Positions 7,272 through 15,590 of a DNA stretch of 64,000 nucleotides are shown here, piece after piece. The translations under genes and the position numbers were made by a program. Position 1 is the first letter of the stretch; every line of letters begins with the position of its first letter. The DNA comes from Sphingobacteriaceae bacterium (lineage in GTDB: Bacteria; Bacteroidota; Bacteroidia; B-17B0; Aurantibacillaceae). A model generated the notes under the pieces. The model saw nothing but the letters and a program-made list of their open reading frames with translations. It was not told where the DNA came from and did no database searches. The stretch covers positions 62,001 to 126,000 of the forward strand of contig JADJLA010000004.1 of the NCBI GenBank assembly GCA_016705695.1, read 5' to 3'.

Positions 7272-8900
7272 TCAAGTTTGTAGTACACCAACATTATATG
7301 GTTTTGTAATAGGGGAATGGTTGGCCATTTCAATTCCCATACTAATTACCTTACGGGTTTCTTGTGGATCGATGATCGCATCTAACCATAAACGCGAAGC
7401 TGCGTAATATGGCGATGTTTGCGCATCATAACGATCTTTAATTTTATTATATAATTCTGCTTCTTTTTCGGGTGTAATTTCTTCACCTTTTGCTTTTAAG
7501 GAAGCCACTTCAATTTGAACTAATACTTTAGCAGCTTGCGCTCCGCCCATTACAGCTACTTGCGCGGTAGGCCAGCCAACAATTAAACGAGGATCGTATG
7601 CTTTTCCGCACATGGCGTAGTTTGCAGCACCATAACTATTTCCAATAATGATTGTAAATTTTGGAACAACCGAATTACTCATGGCGTTTACCAATTTTGC
7701 ACCGTCTTTAATTATCCCACCATGTTCGCTGCGAGAGCCCACCATAAATCCGGTGGCATCTTGTAAAAACACTAAAGGAATTTTTTTCTGATTGCAATTC
7801 ATAATAAAACGCGCAGCTTTATCGGCACTATCGCTATAAATTACACCGCCAAATTGCATCTCACCTTTTTTACTTTTTACAACTTTACGTTGGTTGGCAA
7901 CAATTCCTACAGCCCAACCATCAACGCGCGCATAGGCACAAATAATGGATTGTCCGTATAATTCTTTGTATTCATCAAATGTACTTCCATCTACTAAACG
8001 CTCAATAACATCGCGCATATCGTATTGCTTATCTCTTAGATCGGGAATAATTCCGTACAATTCTTTAGGATCTTTTTTTGGTAGAGCAGGGGTTGCGCGG
8101 TTAAAGCCGGCCTTATCATAATCGCCAACTTTACTCATAATTTTGCGAATGCGAGTTAAGCAATCGGCATCATCTTTACATTTATAATCGGTAACACCGC
8201 TTACTTCGCAATGTGTTGTAGCACCACCCAAAGTTTCGTTATCAATATTCTCTCCAATAGCGGCTTTTACCAAGTAACTTCCTGCTAAAAATATACTTCC
8301 GGTTTTATCTACTATCATGGCTTCATCGCTCATGATTGGTAAATAAGCACCACCGGCCACACAACTTCCCATAACGGCCGCCACTTGTAAAATTCCCATG
8401 CTACTCATTACAGCGTTGTTTCTAAAAATTCGTCCGAAATGTTCTTTATCCGGAAAGATCTCATCTTGCATTGGTAAATACACACCGGCGCTATCCACTA
8501 AATAAATAATTGGTAAGCGATTTTCCATTGAGATCTCTTGCGCGCGTAAATTCTTTTTACCGGTAATAGGAAACCAAGCACCAGCTTTCACTGTAGCATC
8601 ATTTGCCACAACAATACATTGCTTTCCGCTTACATATCCAATAAAAATTACAACTCCACCACCGGGGCAACCGCCATGCTCGGGATACATTTCATATCCT
8701 GCAAAAGCACCCATTTCAACACGGGGAGTATCTTTATCCAATAAAAAATCAATACGCTCACGAGCGGTCATTTTACCCTGTTCGTGCAATTTATCAATAC
8801 GGCTTTTGCCACCGCCAAGGTATATCTTACCCAAACGTTGCTCCATCTGAGAAATGAGCAATTTCATCTTATCTTCGTTCTTATTGAATTCTAAGTCCAT
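7272..8900 (-). CDS. Acyl-CoA carboxylase beta subunit (carboxyltransferase)
   Basis: Carboxyltransferase subunit that moves CO2 from carboxybiotin to an acyl-CoA. The 542-residue sequence has both crotonase-like halves: GGGKSRIDKLHEQGKMTARERIDFLLD at the N-terminus, the glycine-rich VMGSCVAGGAYLPIMSDE (about residue 190), and in the second half FLQDATGFMVGSRSEHGGI, GNSYGAANYAMCGKAYDPR and WPTAQVAVMGGAQAA. The AMCGKAYDPRLI/WPTAQ version is closest to the methylcrotonyl-CoA carboxylase or related branched acyl-CoA group, but propionyl- or geranyl-CoA use cannot be excluded. No biotin carrier or biotin carboxylase gene is in the window. The unknown 132-residue gene follows after 9 bases. Confidence 0.92.
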   Translation of the reverse strand: MDLEFNKNEDKMKLLISQMEQRLGKIYLGGGKSRIDKLHEQGKMTARERIDFLLDKDTPRVEMGAFAGYEMYPEHGGCPGGGVVIFIGYVSGKQCIVVANDATVKAGAWFPITGKKNLRAQEISMENRLPIIYLVDSAGVYLPMQDEIFPDKEHFGRIFRNNAVMSSMGILQVAAVMGSCVAGGAYLPIMSDEAMIVDKTGSIFLAGSYLVKAAIGENIDNETLGGATTHCEVSGVTDYKCKDDADCLTRIRKIMSKVGDYDKAGFNRATPALPKKDPKELYGIIPDLRDKQYDMRDVIERLVDGSTFDEYKELYGQSIICAYARVDGWAVGIVANQRKVVKSKKGEMQFGGVIYSDSADKAARFIMNCNQKKIPLVFLQDATGFMVGSRSEHGGIIKDGAKLVNAMSNSVVPKFTIIIGNSYGAANYAMCGKAYDPRLIVGWPTAQVAVMGGAQAAKVLVQIEVASLKAKGEEITPEKEAELYNKIKDRYDAQTSPYYAASRLWLDAIIDPQETRKVISMGIEMANHSPITKPYNVGVLQT

Positions 8901-8982
8901 ATGTAAAGTCTAGAGTGGTAAATATACAAAGTCTGCGGAGTATAAAAAACATCAAAATAGCCGTATTTCCGGCCATTTTTCT

Positions 8983-8990
8983 TAATTTTG
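8983..8990 (+). promoter_or_regulatory. Bacteroidota -7 box (TAATTTTG) for dapA
   Basis: Matches TAnnTTTG exactly and ends 4 bases before the dapA ATG, so transcription would start at or near the start codon, giving a leaderless or nearly leaderless mRNA. No clear -33 TTTG at the usual distance. Confidence 0.5.
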
Positions 8991-8994
8991 AGGC

Positions 8995-9872
8995 ATGAAA
9001 AATTTCCTAACAGGCACGGGGGTTGCCATTGTTACTCCTTTTACAAAAAAAGGTACTGTAGATGTTAAAGCATTAGAACGATTAATTAAGCATTTAATTA
9101 ATGGTAAGGTTGAATATATTGTAGTGAATGGAACTACAGCAGAGAGTGTAACGTTAACCAAACAAGAAAAACAATTGGTAATTGATACCGTTGTAAAAAC
9201 AAACAAAAAACGTTTGCCTTTAGTATTGGGAATTGGCGGAAATAATACCGCTGAAGTTGTAGAAGCAATTAAGCATACCAATTTAAAAGATTTTTCTGCA
9301 ATTCTTTCTGTGGCACCGTATTATAATAAGCCAAATCAAAAAGGCTATTACGAGCATTACAAAGCAGTTTCTAAGGCAAGTAAATTGCCTATCATATTAT
9401 ACAATGTTCCGGGAAGAACAGGAAGTAATGTAACCGTAGAAACGCAATGTAAAATTGCTCGTGATTTTAAAAATATTGTGGCTACTAAAGAAGCCAGTGG
9501 AAGTATTGAACAAATAATGAGGATCATTAAAAACAAGCCAAAAGATTTTATGGTTATTAGTGGGGATGATAATTTAACGTTAGGTGTAATTGCTTACGGT
9601 GGAGTAGGAGTGATATCGGTTGTGGCCAACGCATTTCCAAAAGATTACAGCGATATGGTTCGTGCAGCTTTAAAGCATGATATGGAAAAAGCACAAAAAT
9701 TACATTATAAATTGGTGGATATTACCGATCAGTTATTTACTGATGGAAATCCGGCGGAATTAAACATGCCTTGAACAGATTAAAAATCACTGAAACGTAT
9801 GTGCGTTTACCTTTGTGCGAACCAAATGATTCGGTGAAACAAAAATTAGATCAGCTTATTAAGAATTACTAA
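8995..9872 (+). CDS. dapA: 4-hydroxy-tetrahydrodipicolinate synthase (one frameshift near the 3' end)
   Basis: Condenses pyruvate with aspartate semialdehyde in the lysine and diaminopimelate pathway. The N-terminus (LTGTGVAIVTPFTKKGTVD), the VNGTTAESVTLT loop, LYNVPGRTGSNV with the proton-relay Tyr, and VATKEASGS carrying the Schiff-base Lys are all present. The open frame ends at 9774 after DGNPAELNMP, about 33 residues short. Adding one G to the GG at 9756-9757 gives DGNPAGIKHALNRLKITETYVRLPL and continues to a TAA at 9870-9872, which overlaps the ATG of the next gene by one base. That fit to the family and to the neighbour shows the full gene is 8995-9872 and that a single base is missing, by error or recent mutation. 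Confidence 0.9.
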
Positions 9873-10375
9873 TGGATAAAACACAAATATTAAACACCGT
9901 ACAAATAGGCCAAAAGATAAACCGTATGGTTTATCAGGTGTATGAGAATAATTTTGGTGAAAAAGAATTATTGATCGTTGGTATTGATGGCAATGGCTAT
10001 GTTCTTGCCAAAGAGATCTACGATCGTTTAAAAAAGGTGTGCGATATTAAATTAAAATTAGGAAAGATCACATTAAATAAAGAGGAGCCTTGGAAAACAA
10101 AGCCGGTAACGGATTTTGAAGAGAATGACCATGTTAACAAGAATATTTTAGTGATCGATGATGTATTGAATAGCGGTAAAGCTTTGATGTATGCCACAAA
10201 ATTATTTTTAAATAAGCCGGTAAAAAAACTAAATACTTTGGTGTTGGTAGATAGAAGTCATACACGATTCCCTATTAAAGCGGATTTTGTTGGATTATCA
10301 TTAAGCACCACGCTACAAGAACACATTGAAGCTGACTTCAGTAAAAAAGGAAATGAAGCGGTTTTTTTAATTTAA
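9872..10375 (+). CDS. Type I phosphoribosyltransferase (PyrR-like)
   Basis: Uses PRPP to ribosylate or bind a nucleobase; some relatives (PyrR) are RNA-binding regulators of pyrimidine genes. The 13-residue PRPP loop is NILVIDDVLNSGKAL (about residues 91-105), preceded by IVGIDGNGYVLAKEI. Length 167 fits the PyrR/UPRTase-like group. The ATG overlaps the restored dapA stop by one base (TAATG), which ties the two genes into one transcript. Substrate cannot be settled from sequence; an acidic DD pair is present but the hood region is short. No riboswitch-like or anti-terminator leader is seen upstream, which argues against a local PyrR-type attenuation role. Confidence 0.82.
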   Translation: MDKTQILNTVQIGQKINRMVYQVYENNFGEKELLIVGIDGNGYVLAKEIYDRLKKVCDIKLKLGKITLNKEEPWKTKPVTDFEENDHVNKNILVIDDVLNSGKALMYATKLFLNKPVKKLNTLVLVDRSHTRFPIKADFVGLSLSTTLQEHIEADFSKKGNEAVFLI

Positions 10376-10522
10376 CACCAACTGTAATTAAAGAATTGGC
10401 TAAAGATGCGACGTTATTTTTTATCAAGACGATGAAAAAATTCTTGCATAGCCGAACCTATGGAATAATTTTTTGAAGAAGGATTGATTAAAAAGAACTA
10501 GTAGATTGGCCTATTTTTTAAT

Positions 10523-10530
10523 TACATTTG
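10523..10530 (+). promoter_or_regulatory. Bacteroidota -7 box (TACATTTG)
   Basis: Exact TAnnTTTG match, ending 7 bases before the ATG of the RsbU-like phosphatase at 10538. A TTGG at 10506-10509 lies closer than a normal -33 element, so the upstream half is uncertain. Confidence 0.5.
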
Positions 10531-10537
10531 GTGTAAC

Positions 10538-11755
10538 ATGAGTCAGATAAAATCGGAAAGTGATGTTAAATTGAATGCGCTGTTGGAAGTAACCAAGGCC
10601 ATCAATAATAATTATTCTACGGCTCAACTTCTTGAACTTTATAAAGAGATCTTACAAAAGCGATTAGGCGTAGGACGTTTAGTGCTTTTTAGTTTTGATA
10701 AAACCTGGCAGTGTTTATTAACTTATGGTATTCCTGATTATGCTTTGGTACCCGTGTTTGAAGATACGCTTCTCCAATTCAGCGAAATTGAAACTATTAC
10801 ATATAACAACGGAGAGCTAAGCAAGAGTTTTGAAATTGTAATTCCAGTATATCATAAAAAAAGTCCTCTGGCTTTTGTATTGTTGGGCGATGTTGACCCC
10901 GATAAAGTAGAATTAAGTAAGTCGGTAAAGCATTTGCCATTTGTTCAAACGCTCACTAATATTATTGTGGTTGCCATTGAGAACAAAAAATTATTTAAAT
11001 CTAATATTCATAAGGCACAAATTGATAAAGAATTAGAATTAGCACAAAGCATGCAGGAGATGCTGTTCCCGCATAACTTACCACATTCTGATTCATTTAA
11101 TGTGAACGCTAAATATTTGCCGCATCAACAAGTGGGTGGAGATTATTACGATTTTATTAAATTAAATAATCACGAATTTATTTTTTGTATTGCCGATGTA
11201 AGCGGCAAGGGAGTGAGTGCCGCTATTTTGATGAGTAATTTGCAAGCTACCTTGCAATCACTTTGTAATTATACGCACAACTTAAAGGACATCATCATTG
11301 AATTGAATAAACGCGTAATTAATAATACCAATTACGAAAAGTTTGTTTCTTTCTTTTTAGGGAAGATAAATACTAAGAGTCAGCAATTAACTTACATAAA
11401 CGCGGGACATAATGCGCCTTTGATCTATAACGAAAAGAAATTCATTGCGCTTAGTAAAGGCACAACTTTATTGGGGATCCAAGAAGACCTACGCGATATA
11501 GAAGTGGATATTTTTAATTATGCTTCTGATCTTATTTTATTTTGCTATACCGATGGATTAACTGATACGATCAATAATGAAGGTGATTCACTAACCGTTG
11601 AGAGTGTAAAGGAATGTATTGAGAATAAAAAAAGTGAATCGCCTGAAGCAATCAATAATGCGGTTTTAGATTTAGCGATGGATTATAAGGGAGAGCAGGA
11701 TTTTACGGATGATATTGCACTTCTAACTTTAAAGGTAACCGATCTTATTTTTTAG
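10538..11755 (+). CDS. RsbU/SpoIIE-type protein serine phosphatase with GAF-like sensor region
   Basis: PP2C-type phosphatase that in characterised systems dephosphorylates STAS anti-anti-sigma factors and so frees alternative sigma factors. Residues 1-150 look like a cytoplasmic GAF-type fold (KLNALLEVTKAINNNYSTAQLLEL opening); a linker helix (IDKELELAQSMQEMLFPHNLP) leads to the catalytic domain with GGDYYDF (Asp202 and Asp205), IADVSGKGVSAAILMS (Asp220), YINAGHNAP, YTDGLTD and the final DFTDDIALLTLKV. All metal-binding Asp positions are present. No TM segment. This is the canonical form, unlike the eight SGDFYW-type genes at 47.6-64 kb, so it is probably not a recent copy of them. No STAS or anti-sigma gene adjoins it. 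Confidence 0.9.
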   Translation: MSQIKSESDVKLNALLEVTKAINNNYSTAQLLELYKEILQKRLGVGRLVLFSFDKTWQCLLTYGIPDYALVPVFEDTLLQFSEIETITYNNGELSKSFEIVIPVYHKKSPLAFVLLGDVDPDKVELSKSVKHLPFVQTLTNIIVVAIENKKLFKSNIHKAQIDKELELAQSMQEMLFPHNLPHSDSFNVNAKYLPHQQVGGDYYDFIKLNNHEFIFCIADVSGKGVSAAILMSNLQATLQSLCNYTHNLKDIIIELNKRVINNTNYEKFVSFFLGKINTKSQQLTYINAGHNAPLIYNEKKFIALSKGTTLLGIQEDLRDIEVDIFNYASDLILFCYTDGLTDTINNEGDSLTVESVKECIENKKSESPEAINNAVLDLAMDYKGEQDFTDDIALLTLKVTDLIF

Positions 11756-12027
11756 AGGCAGAAACCGCAGAGGTGCAAAGCACTTCGTAAAGAAGACGCA
11801 AAGTGCACAAAGAATCAACTAACCGCAGAAAAATTTATAAAGAAGGCAAAGAAGCTTGCGCTTCGCAAAGGCGTTGAAGTTCTATATCTAATTTGCTACC
11901 CTTCTTATAATGTCTTTGCGAAACCGAAGGTCTTTGCCTCCTCATAAGTACTGGTGATAAAACTTTGCGTGCTTTGCGCCTTCTTTGCGTCGCCGCTGGC
12001 GAACTTTGCGGTTTCTGCCTCTAAAAA
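11749..12027. repeat. Inverted repeat with 21-bp perfect arms between convergent genes
   Basis: The arms 11749-11769 and 12007-12027 are exact reverse complements (core AGAGGCAGAAACCGCA), and each arm begins at or next to the stop codon of its flanking gene: TAG 11753-11755 on the plus strand, and the ligase stop at 12029 on the minus strand. The interior has many words of the GCAAAG/CTTTGCG type (for example CTTTGCGCCTTCTTTGCG) that also pair. No ORF. It may work as a bidirectional terminator or be a non-autonomous mobile repeat that inserted at 3' ends. Confidence 0.75.
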
Positions 12028-12028
12028 C

Positions 12029-13492
12029 CTATAGCTCTTCTTTTTGCTCTTCTCCCTTATGAAAAAGATCAATACAAAGCATGATCGAAAGAAAACTCCA
12101 GAATGGAAGTGATAATTTATCGGTATCCAAAAAGTTATTGATAAATCCGTGAATGAAATACGTTACTAAACCTAAGAAAACGCCGGTTCCTAATATTCTT
12201 ATCTCCGGATCTTTTACTTCCTTGTATAATCTATATCCAAAATTAAAGGTGTAGAACATCAAACACAATACAATTAATAATCCTGGCAATCCTTCTTCGG
12301 CTAATGGACCAAGATATTCGCTATGGGCATTACCGTTTGTTCCAAAGTTTGTACTGATCACTGTTTTTTGGCTGCTTAATTGGTAAGGTGCGTACATGAA
12401 CATATAAGTTCCAGGTCCCCAACCAAACACCGGCATATCTTGCCACATGCGTACAGCACAACTCCAGCGATTTAAACGTTCAAGGTTTGATGCATCCGTA
12501 GAAATATTTGCTACCGATTCAATATTATTTAAAAATCCTTCTTCTGCATCGGTATTGTTTCTTCCTAAAGCAATTAAAATATCATCTTGAAAACTGAACA
12601 TCAATACACCAAACGTGAATAGCACAGTAATAAGAACTTTGAAATTGAACTTCATTATTAGCGTTATAAATACCGCAAAAGCAACAGCTACGCCTAACCA
12701 AGCCGCGCGGGCATACGATAATGTTACAGCAACTATAAAGAGAATTAAAAGGAACAAGTACATCATTTTATTAAAGCGATTGATACTTTTCATTACTAAG
12801 AACGAAACTAAAACCGGAATGAACATGGCCAATGCTGCACCGTAAGCAGTGTGGTCGTTGTAAAATGGACTCATTACCCAATCGGCCGATTTATGATCGA
12901 ACCCATATTTAGAGTGAGTAAAAATAGTATACGCGCATACGATAGCTAATGATATCATATACGCCGAAAGAAAGGGAACAATATTCTTCTTGTTCTTAAA
13001 CAGGTAATTAGCCAAAAAATAGCAGCTAAATAAGAACCAACAACGAGAGATCAAGAATTTTAGTGAGATGAGCACGTCTTCACTGGTGAGCATGGTGACA
13101 AAGATCCAGAAGAGCTGAATGTAAATAATGATGGTTAAAGGATGGAAGTTTATTCGCCGATCGTAATTATTGGTATAAACTTTGTTTAAGAAATATAAAA
13201 GCATCAGTCCTGCCATTAAGGGCTCAGCGGGTAGACTTAAATTTACGGTACCGTAATAACCCAATTCTTTTAGCGAAACGGAAAGTGGAGTGATAAAAGC
13301 CAGTAAAAAAAGTAGGCTCTGTAAATTGTAAATGGCGTAATATCCAACAATGAGAATAAAAGGAATGGCATTATACTCAAAGAAATAATCGCGTTTCTTT
13401 ACCAAAACATATACGTTGCCAATAACAAATAAGGCAACCAGTAAATAAAGTATGTATGTCTTACTAAGCTTCTTAAGCATTTTTTCTAACAC
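12029..13492 (-). CDS. O-antigen ligase / Wzy-type polymerase (multi-TM)
   Basis: Integral membrane protein of 487 residues with 10-12 hydrophobic helices and the large periplasmic loop typical of the Wzy_C/WaaL superfamily. Such proteins either polymerise repeat units or join the finished chain to a lipid or protein acceptor. The loop contains NLERLNRWSCAVRMWQDMPVFGWGPGTYMF and NAHSEYLGPLAEEGLPGLL; the RxxxW and GxGPGTY with HSEYL pattern is characteristic of the family. The start overlaps the end of the Wzz-like gene by 20 bases, so it is translated from the same mRNA. Ligase and polymerase cannot be told apart by sequence. Confidence 0.85.
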   Translation of the reverse strand: MLEKMLKKLSKTYILYLLVALFVIGNVYVLVKKRDYFFEYNAIPFILIVGYYAIYNLQSLLFLLAFITPLSVSLKELGYYGTVNLSLPAEPLMAGLMLLYFLNKVYTNNYDRRINFHPLTIIIYIQLFWIFVTMLTSEDVLISLKFLISRCWFLFSCYFLANYLFKNKKNIVPFLSAYMISLAIVCAYTIFTHSKYGFDHKSADWVMSPFYNDHTAYGAALAMFIPVLVSFLVMKSINRFNKMMYLFLLILFIVAVTLSYARAAWLGVAVAFAVFITLIMKFNFKVLITVLFTFGVLMFSFQDDILIALGRNNTDAEEGFLNNIESVANISTDASNLERLNRWSCAVRMWQDMPVFGWGPGTYMFMYAPYQLSSQKTVISTNFGTNGNAHSEYLGPLAEEGLPGLLIVLCLMFYTFNFGYRLYKEVKDPEIRILGTGVFLGLVTYFIHGFINNFLDTDKLSLPFWSFLSIMLCIDLFHKGEEQKEEL

Positions 13493-14564
13493 GCATTCTG
13501 AAACGGATCATAATAACAACGATACAAAAAATGAACGTTGACAAACTCGCTACAATTATGAACATCGATCTAACTGGGTAGCAACGCTTATCGGTTAATG
13601 TAGGATGTGAAATAATAGAGAAGAAGGTAAGATCTCCTGAATAATCCATATAGAATTTATCGCGCTTGTAAACTATGCGGCCGTACGATTTAGCAAGACC
13701 TTTTATTTTTTCGCTGTATTCTTTTTGTTTTAGCTTTTTGATCTTCTTGCCTTTACCTTTTCCGTCATCACCTTTTACATCTTTCTCGTTACCGTTGGCG
13801 TCAATATAGATCTCATCATTTTTGGCAAGGTTCAATAAGGAATCAATAGATTCATTTTGTTTCTTTATTGTTTTACCCGCGTTGTTGATGTACTGATAAA
13901 GAATAAATTTTTTATTATTCTTTATATGCTCGTTTGTAAGGGCCAAAATTCCACCATTGATCTCCTGTGCTTTAAAACGATCATGATCCTTTACAATGAT
14001 CTCTACCGACTCGAGCATAGTAGGCGAGATGCTGATGTAATCCTTGTAATAATAATCAAACAAAGCTCTTCCATTTTTATCGGTAAGTGTATCAATGCCC
14101 CAATACTGGAATAGTTTATATTTTTCAGCAAGTTGCATTTTAACGTCGCTACTTGTAAAATATTGGATCAATTGTTCGGTGGTTGATTCATCCGAAGTAG
14201 GGTATAAGTTCACCGGTGCTACAACCGATACTGATTTGTAAAGAGGAGTTATCATATACGTAGAGGCTGCAGTAATTGCTGCCACTACAAAAATGATGAT
14301 CGCTATCTTCCATTTGTGCGACCAGATCTCTATGAACAAATCTTCTGTTTTATTAAATTCTGCCATCGTGTCAATTTTTGGTGCAAATACTTTTTGAGTT
14401 TGTTGCACTGGTTTGATGTCTTGTTTTAATTGTTCTTTTAATTCTTGTATTTCTTTTTTAAGTTCTTGTATTATTTCCGGTGGTATGGTGTTTCCGCTTT
14501 CTTTTTTTAGTTCTTCTTCTTTTAATTTTTGCGGCCGTACTTCCTTTTTAAAATCCCTGACCAC
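13473..14564 (-). CDS. Wzz-like chain-length determinant with cytoplasmic coiled-coil extension
   Basis: Polysaccharide co-polymerase family (Wzz): two TM helices (about residues 88-110 and 333-355) flank a periplasmic domain. It differs from its neighbour in a charged N-terminal stretch of about 75 residues rich in Glu/Lys heptads (PEIIQELKKEIQELKEQLKQ) that should lie in the cytoplasm, and in a Lys/Gly-rich insert (DDGKGKGKKIKKLKQKEY) in the periplasmic part. No tyrosine-kinase domain is attached. The frame opens at GTG 14564. An ATG at 14580, only 5 bases behind the preceding stop, would give MAYHESGQDFKKEVRP if one G were removed from the CCC at 14555-14557, so the true start may be 14580 with a one-base error. 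Confidence 0.78.
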   Translation of the reverse strand: MVRDFKKEVRPQKLKEEELKKESGNTIPPEIIQELKKEIQELKEQLKQDIKPVQQTQKVFAPKIDTMAEFNKTEDLFIEIWSHKWKIAIIIFVVAAITAASTYMITPLYKSVSVVAPVNLYPTSDESTTEQLIQYFTSSDVKMQLAEKYKLFQYWGIDTLTDKNGRALFDYYYKDYISISPTMLESVEIIVKDHDRFKAQEINGGILALTNEHIKNNKKFILYQYINNAGKTIKKQNESIDSLLNLAKNDEIYIDANGNEKDVKGDDGKGKGKKIKKLKQKEYSEKIKGLAKSYGRIVYKRDKFYMDYSGDLTFFSIISHPTLTDKRCYPVRSMFIIVASLSTFIFCIVVIMIRFRMRVRKNA

Positions 14565-14585
14565 TTTCGTGGTAAGCCATGTCAG

Positions 14586-15590
14586 TCAGCCATTATCCAA
14601 TTTAAATTTTGCGATATTCTCTTTGAACATCAAAATGATAAAAGTGAGAATAAAAGTAGAAAGCAATGTTATCAAAACGATAAGAGTTTTAATTGGACGC
14701 GCTTTGAATTCATCAGGAACACCTTTTTCTACTATTTGTAAGAACGGAATATACTTATCCTTGTTCACCAAAGCTTCATCATATTTTGCTTTGATAACAG
14801 GGAATTTAAATCTATATTTTCTTAAATTTTCGCTTACGTGCAAGTAGGACCCACCGTATTTTTTTAAATTATTTAATTTCTCTTCTAAAACTTTTGCAGC
14901 TGCGCTATTACCTTTTTCAAGTGCTTTTGCATAGCTTTTTGTATAAGCCTCTACATCTTCTTTATAATCTAAGATGCCAAGGTTACGCAGTGCTTGCAAA
15001 CTATCTTCCATTTCATTCATGTTGGCAATGGTAGATTCGTATTCGTCTTTTACGATCGAAAAAGCTTTTTCGGCCATATCTATTGTCATGTGATATCTTA
15101 CAGTATCGCAATAAGCTAAAATACCATTACAAATTTCTGCTGCACCGTTTGCCGTATAATCGTAAGCTTCAACTTTTATTGAATTATAATCGGTGCGTTT
15201 TATCTTAACCATATTATCCCACTTTAAACGTAGGTTATGGTAAGCAAACTTATCTTTGCTTATACTCCAGCGCTCCCATAAATTAAATTTGTCGGCCACA
15301 AGGGTCTTCAAAGTTTCTGAGGTTAATATCTGAACTGCTTTTTCGGCGTCATCTTCATCGCCAAGCATATTGTAATCTTCCTGGTTTCCCACGTTCTGTT
15401 CGATGATCAGTTTTGAGACTGAGAATTGGCGTGTAGGAAACACTGTGGCCGTAGATTTATACTGCGGCGCAATCATGAATGAAATAATAGCGGCTATAAA
15501 GGTGGCAGTTAAAGTGCACACCAGTAAAGGCTTTTTCCATTCTACGGCCTTATTTACTAGGCCCATTAAATTGATCTTGTTGTTGTCCAT
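14586..15590 (-). CDS. Wzz-like chain-length determinant (polysaccharide co-polymerase)
   Basis: Inner-membrane protein of 334 residues. A first TM helix (LLVCTLTATFIAAIISFMIA, about 21-40) is followed by APQYKSTATVFPTRQ, the usual post-TM strand of the Wzz family, then a mostly helical periplasmic domain, and a second TM (TLIVLITLLSTFILTFIILMF) near the C-terminus. Wzz proteins set chain length of surface polysaccharide together with Wzy. The start codon overlaps the flippase stop (TAATG at 15590), and the next wzz follows within a few bases, so flippase, two Wzz and the ligase/polymerase form one transcript. Two unequal co-polymerases side by side suggest a mixed oligomer or two chain modes, which is inference. 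Confidence 0.82.
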   Translation of the reverse strand: MDNNKINLMGLVNKAVEWKKPLLVCTLTATFIAAIISFMIAPQYKSTATVFPTRQFSVSKLIIEQNVGNQEDYNMLGDEDDAEKAVQILTSETLKTLVADKFNLWERWSISKDKFAYHNLRLKWDNMVKIKRTDYNSIKVEAYDYTANGAAEICNGILAYCDTVRYHMTIDMAEKAFSIVKDEYESTIANMNEMEDSLQALRNLGILDYKEDVEAYTKSYAKALEKGNSAAAKVLEEKLNNLKKYGGSYLHVSENLRKYRFKFPVIKAKYDEALVNKDKYIPFLQIVEKGVPDEFKARPIKTLIVLITLLSTFILTFIILMFKENIAKFKLDNG

